From: DATHTC01 sp035456465
GTDB lineage: Bacteria > Actinomycetota > Thermoleophilia > Gaiellales > Gaiellaceae
Direction: 5' to 3'
Assembly: GCA_035456465.1 (NCBI GenBank)
Contig: DATIDD010000018.1
Location: 1 to 64,000 of the forward strand
DNA: 64,000 nucleotides
The notes beneath the pieces were generated by a model. The model ran no database searches. It was not told where the DNA came from and saw only the letters and a list, made by a program, of their open reading frames with translations. The translations under genes and the position numbers were made by a program. Positions 60,708-64,000 of this stretch are shown in pieces (within the stretch, counting starts at the first letter, position 1; each line of letters begins with the position of its first letter).

Positions 60708-61619
60708 CTACTCGAGGACGGGCGCGTCCGCGTTCTCGGACAGCCACTGCTGCTGGATGTCGGCGAGCGTGCCGTCGTCCTTCAGCGTCGCGATCGCCTC
60801 GTTCACGCACGAGACGAGCGGGCTGCCCTTCTCGAACACGAGCCCGAACTGCTCCTGCTCGCCGCCGACGTTCGGGAACTGGCCGACGATCGTGCCGCCG
60901 TCGAGCTCCGCTGCGACGATGAAGAACGCCGTCGGCAGGTCGACGACGATCCCGTCGATCTGCTTCGCCTTGAGCGCGTTGATCACGTCGTTCGAGGTGT
61001 CGTAGACCGACGGGTCCTGATCGGGCTGGATCTGCTCGTCGATGTACTTGAAGCTGGTGGTGCCGATCTGCGCCCCGAGCTTGTACTGCTTCAGGTCGGC
61101 GACCGACGTCGCGCTCGCGATCGGCGTCCCCTCGAGCGCGACGAGCGCCTGGTTGACGTCGTAGTACGAGTCGCTGAAGTCGACCGCCTGCGCGCGCTCC
61201 GGCGTGATCGAGATCTGGTTGACGTCGAAGTCGAAGTCCTTCGGCCCGGGCTTGAACGAGTTGTTGAACGGCACGTACGTCCATTCGACCTCGGCCTTCG
61301 AGAAGCCGAGCTGGTCGGCGATCGCGTAGGACACGGCGCTCTCGAAGCCCTTGCCGGTCGAGGGGTCGTTCAGCTCCCACTTCTTGTCCTGGGAGCCGCC
61401 GTCGAACCACGGCGGATACGCGGGGTTGTCGGTGCCGATCGTGAGCGTGCCGTCCGCGACCGTCTGGAGGGTGTCCTTCGCGCACTCGTCGCCCGCCGCC
61501 TCGGTCGCGGCCGCGCCGGTGTCGGCGGCCGTCGTCGCGGCGCCCTCGTCGTCCTCGCCGCAGCCGGCCGCCGTGAGCGCGAGAAGCCCGGCGACGAGGA
61601 CCAGCGCGAGCTTCCGCAT
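60708..61619 (-). CDS. Polar amino-acid ABC transporter solute-binding lipoprotein
   Basis: 303 residues. A lipobox LALTAAGCGEDD is followed by a linker and a family-3 binding fold: GTLTIGTDNPAYPPW, FDFDVNQISITPERAQAVDF, SATSVADLKQYKLGAQIGT. It captures an amino acid for the ATPase/permease pair downstream. ATG 61619 is preceded by TAGGGT seven bases upstream (leaderless). The reading frame is the same as that of the permease, with only a TAG between. Confidence 0.93.
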   Translation of the reverse strand: MRKLALVLVAGLLALTAAGCGEDDEGAATTAADTGAAATEAAGDECAKDTLQTVADGTLTIGTDNPAYPPWFDGGSQDKKWELNDPSTGKGFESAVSYAIADQLGFSKAEVEWTYVPFNNSFKPGPKDFDFDVNQISITPERAQAVDFSDSYYDVNQALVALEGTPIASATSVADLKQYKLGAQIGTTSFKYIDEQIQPDQDPSVYDTSNDVINALKAKQIDGIVVDLPTAFFIVAAELDGGTIVGQFPNVGGEQEQFGLVFEKGSPLVSCVNEAIATLKDDGTLADIQQQWLSENADAPVLE

Positions 61620-61626
61620 GCGCGCG

Positions 61627-61636
61627 ACCCTACCAT
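61627..61636. promoter_or_regulatory. Overlapping divergent -10 boxes for two leaderless genes
   Basis: Minus-strand TAGGGT (61632-61627) serves the binding-protein ATG at 61619. Plus-strand TACCAT (61631-61636) serves the polymerase GTG at 61643. They overlap by two bases, so the two promoters cannot be occupied together. Confidence 0.55.
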
Positions 61637-61642
61637 GCGGCC

Positions 61643-62662
61643 GTGCCCTCCCCCTTCGTCGAGCTGGAGGTCGGCGGCCGGGACGTGAAGGTGACGAACC
61701 CGGACAAGGTCTTCTTCGCCGCGCGCGGAGAGACGAAGCTCGACCTCGTCCGGTACTACGTCGCGGTCGACGACGGGATCGTGCGGGCGCTGCGGGAGCG
61801 GCCGACCCAGCTGAAGCGGCACCCGGACGGCGCCGAGGGCGAGGCGATCTACCAGAAGCGCATCCCCGAGAAGCGGCCGGAGTGGGTCGAGGCGGTGCGC
61901 GTCGAGTTCCCCTCCGGCCGGCACGCGGACGAGCTGTGCGTGACCGAGGTCGCCCAGGTCGCGTGGGCGGCCAACCTCGGCACGATCGACTTCCACCCGT
62001 GGACGTCCCGGCGCGGGCACGTCGACCGGCCGGACGAGCTGCGGATCGACATCGACCCGCAGCCCGGCACGGGCTTCGCCGAGGGCAAGCGGGTCGCCGC
62101 CGTCGTGCGCGAGGTGCTGGACGAGCTCGGCTACGTCGGCTTCCCGAAGACCTCCGGCAACCGGGGGATCCACGTGGCGGTGCGGATCGAGCCGCTGTGG
62201 TCGTTCCCCGAGGTACGCCGCGCCGCGCTCGCGTTCGCCCGCGAGGTGGAGCGCCGCGCGCCGGAGCTCGTGACGACGGCGTGGTGGAAGGAGGAGCGCG
62301 GCGCGAAGGTCTTCATCGACTACAACCAGAACGCGCGCGACCGGACGATCGCGTCCGCGTACTCGGTCCGGGCGCGACCGGACGCGACGGTTTCGGCGCC
62401 GCTGACGTGGGACGAGCTGCCCGACGTCGAGACGGAGGACTTCACCATCCCGACGATGCTCGAGCGGTACGCGCGGCTCGGCGACGTGCACGAGGCGCTC
62501 GACGAGCGCGTCAACGACCTGCGCGCGCTCCTCGAGTGGGTCGAGCGGGACGAGGCCGCCGGGATCGGCGAGGCGCCGTACCCGCCGAACTTCCCGAAGA
62601 TGCCCGGCGAGCCGAGACGCGTGCAGCCCTCGCGGGCACGAAGCCGCGAGCCCGACGCGTAG
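61643..62662 (+). CDS. LigD-type NHEJ polymerase (primase-polymerase domain)
   Basis: 339 residues, a stand-alone version of the LigD polymerase domain. Catalytic aspartates are in ELRIDIDPQPG. Other signatures are KRHPDGAEGEAIYQKRIPEK and FPKTSGNRGIHVAVRI, plus the C-terminal DYNQNARDRTIASAYSVR. It should add nucleotides at broken ends before ligation. The next gene, convergent, is an ATP-dependent ligase, a plausible partner. No Ku gene is present in the window. GTG 61643 follows TACCAT six bases upstream (leaderless). Confidence 0.93.
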   Translation: MPSPFVELEVGGRDVKVTNPDKVFFAARGETKLDLVRYYVAVDDGIVRALRERPTQLKRHPDGAEGEAIYQKRIPEKRPEWVEAVRVEFPSGRHADELCVTEVAQVAWAANLGTIDFHPWTSRRGHVDRPDELRIDIDPQPGTGFAEGKRVAAVVREVLDELGYVGFPKTSGNRGIHVAVRIEPLWSFPEVRRAALAFAREVERRAPELVTTAWWKEERGAKVFIDYNQNARDRTIASAYSVRARPDATVSAPLTWDELPDVETEDFTIPTMLERYARLGDVHEALDERVNDLRALLEWVERDEAAGIGEAPYPPNFPKMPGEPRRVQPSRARSREPDA

Positions 62663-62669
62663 CAGACTG

Positions 62670-63680
62670 CTACGTGCTCAGCTGCAGCAGCGACTCGACG
62701 GACGGGTCGTCCGGCCGGCGCGCGGGCTTCAGCTCGCGCCACGTGCACTGCTCCGGGTCCTTGTCGGGCCGGAAACGCAGCAGGCGGGTGCCGTGGCGAA
62801 ACCGGTTCCCCTGCACCTTGTCGTAGCGCACCTCGACGACGAGCTCGGGTCGTAGCGCCGACTCCTCGAGCTCGCCGCCGCCCCACCGGTTCGGCTCGGA
62901 GAAGCGTCGCTCCGGCGCGTCCTTCAGCAGCGGTAGGACGCGCTGGAGGATCTCGTCGTGCGCCTTCGCGCCGACCGCCGCCGAGCCGACGTAGTCGAGC
63001 CCGCCGTCGTCGCGGTAGAGCCCGAGCAAGAGCGTCGCCAGCCGCTCGCCCTTCGCCTTCCAGCGCACGCCGACGACGACGCAGTCCGCCGTCTTGTGCT
63101 CCTTCACCTTGACGACGCCCTCGCGGGAGCCGGGGAGGTAGGGCAGCCCGAGCCGCTTCGCGACGACGCCGTCGAGCCCGGCGACCTCGAACCGGTCGAG
63201 CCACCGCTGCGCCTCGTCGAGCTCCCGGGTCGCCGGCGAGACGCGGAAGCCGTCCCGCTCGAGGAGCGCGGAGCGGCGCTCCTCCAGCGGGCGGCGCCAC
63301 ACCTCCTCGCCGTCCCAGAGCAGCAGGTCGAACGCGACGAAGGTCGCCGGGATCTCGGCTGCGAGCCTGCGCACGCGCGACTCGGCCGGGTGCAGGCGCG
63401 TCTGCATGGAGTCGAAGTCGAGCACGCCGTCGCGGACGATCACGATCTCGCCGTCGACGGCGGAGTGCGGCGGGAGCAGCTCGCCGAGCGGGGCGAGCTC
63501 GGGGAAGTAGCGGAGCAGCGGGCGGGCGTTGCGCGACCAGAGCGCGAGCTCGCCGCCGTCGTTCTCGAGCACGCCGCGGAAGCCGTCCCACTTCGGCTCG
63601 TACTGCCAGCCGTCGCCGCTGGGGAGCTCGCGCACGAGCTCGGCCTCCATGGGCGGGAAGGGCACGTTTGGGCCGGGCAC
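62670..63680 (-). CDS. ATP-dependent DNA ligase (LigC/LigD ligase-like)
   Basis: 336 residues. The nucleotidyl-transfer lysine is in YEPKWDGFRG. Other motifs are VDGEIVIVRDGVLDF, FDLLLWDGEEV, GLDGVVAKRLGLPY and GVVKVKEHKTADCVVVG (motif V). The OB-fold follows to the C-terminus. Length matches LigC-type ligases. GTG 63680 is preceded by TAGGCT eight bases upstream (leaderless); GTG 63665 is a possible alternative. It converges on the polymerase gene with seven bases between the stops. Confidence 0.93.
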   Translation of the reverse strand: MPGPNVPFPPMEAELVRELPSGDGWQYEPKWDGFRGVLENDGGELALWSRNARPLLRYFPELAPLGELLPPHSAVDGEIVIVRDGVLDFDSMQTRLHPAESRVRRLAAEIPATFVAFDLLLWDGEEVWRRPLEERRSALLERDGFRVSPATRELDEAQRWLDRFEVAGLDGVVAKRLGLPYLPGSREGVVKVKEHKTADCVVVGVRWKAKGERLATLLLGLYRDDGGLDYVGSAAVGAKAHDEILQRVLPLLKDAPERRFSEPNRWGGGELEESALRPELVVEVRYDKVQGNRFRHGTRLLRFRPDKDPEQCTWRELKPARRPDDPSVESLLQLST

Positions 63681-63699
63681 GGCTGGAAAGCCTAGTCGT

Positions 63700-64000
63700 G
63701 TGGCCGAGCTCGACGGGGTCTGGGAGGTCCGACGCGCGGGCGGCGCCCTGCCGCCGCTCGCGGGCGTCCGCAAGCGGATCCGGGGCACGCGCGGCGAGAC
63801 GATCGTCGGCCCGCTGCGCCTGCCGTTCCGCGTCGACGGGCTGACGCTGAGGTACGAGCGGCCGCTGGCGGCGCTCGTGGACGAGCTCGAGCCGGCCGGA
63901 GACGAGTTCCACGGCCGCGCCACGCTGGCCGGACGCGCCTACGGGACCTTCACGCTGAGGAGGACGGAGATGGCGGAGACGAGGGACATCGCGGCGGAGC
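63700..64000 (+). CDS. Start of a protein of unknown function, 3' partial
   Basis: GTG 63700 opens a frame that runs off the window, 100 codons so far, beginning MAELDGVWEVRRAGGALPPL. It is mostly beta-rich and charged with no membrane segment or recognised motif. It is divergent from the ligase with 19 bases between starts. Later Met codons (63970) are in frame. Confidence 0.6.
   Translation, partial: MAELDGVWEVRRAGGALPPLAGVRKRIRGTRGETIVGPLRLPFRVDGLTLRYERPLAALVDELEPAGDEFHGRATLAGRAYGTFTLRRTEMAETRDIAAE

Overview
The window is very GC-rich DNA with strong third-position G/C bias, frequent GTG starts and 4-base ATGA/GTGA gene overlaps. Its -10 elements are mostly of the TANNNT type. With the single-type sRNA/dnaX/ebfC/recR neighbourhood, the large cyclase-ATPase regulators and the cyclic-nucleotide-domain transporter, this points to a high-GC actinobacterium, most likely a Thermoleophilia (Solirubrobacterales/Gaiellales-like) lineage. 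That placement is inference. No insertion sequence, prophage or CRISPR array was seen.

Layout. 1-8139: the 3' end of a giant multidomain surface protein, then a polyprenyl-phosphate sugar transferase and a Gfo/Idh/MocA sugar dehydrogenase (exopolysaccharide module). 8136-10535 (minus): recR, a small membrane protein, an L-2-hydroxyglutarate oxidase and perhaps a small ORF, all coupled by GTGA overlaps. 10587-15220: a consensus promoter and two exported low-complexity repeat proteins. 15522-20849 (minus): a cyclase/ATPase/TPR regulator, ebfC and dnaX. 20937-22491: a frameshifted ERCC4-type nuclease, SRP RNA (minus), a CBS protein and tRNA-Val. 22534-30465: a second cyclase/ATPase regulator, an orphan PIN protein, a PadR/membrane-protein pair and assorted small enzymes. 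30532-33872: an AidB-like acyl-CoA dehydrogenase, a membrane cytochrome c, an aldo/keto reductase and tRNA-Ser(GGA).

33931-36916 (minus) is a three-gene surface/membrane operon with HYR domains. 37057-42912 (minus) is a tightly coupled operon: histidine kinase, LuxR-type response regulator, PLP decarboxylase fused to a cyclic-nucleotide-binding (CNB) domain, and an MFS transporter also fused to a CNB domain. 43051-51884 holds secreted proteins, a PD40 propeller protein, twin TRAP-type solute-binding proteins without a permease, a second histidine kinase with a receiver-only regulator, an Excalibur-like protein and a beta-helix protein. 52042-58237 has an MMPL exporter, an RnfD-like membrane domain fused to an FG-GAP/ASPIC ectodomain, and an AhpD-like protein. 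The right end has two tRNA-Ser genes, groES, a polar amino-acid ABC importer, a LigD-type polymerase and an ATP-dependent DNA ligase (NHEJ-like pair without Ku), and the start of one unknown gene.

Themes. (1) Cell-surface and exopolysaccharide functions recur; two such operons share the palindrome CTAGCC-N4-GGCTAG at a matched distance upstream of a -10 box. (2) Cyclic-nucleotide signalling may link two class III cyclase proteins with two CNB-tailed effectors. (3) About ten genes have a TANNNT box ending 6-8 bases before the start codon, the signature of leaderless mRNAs.
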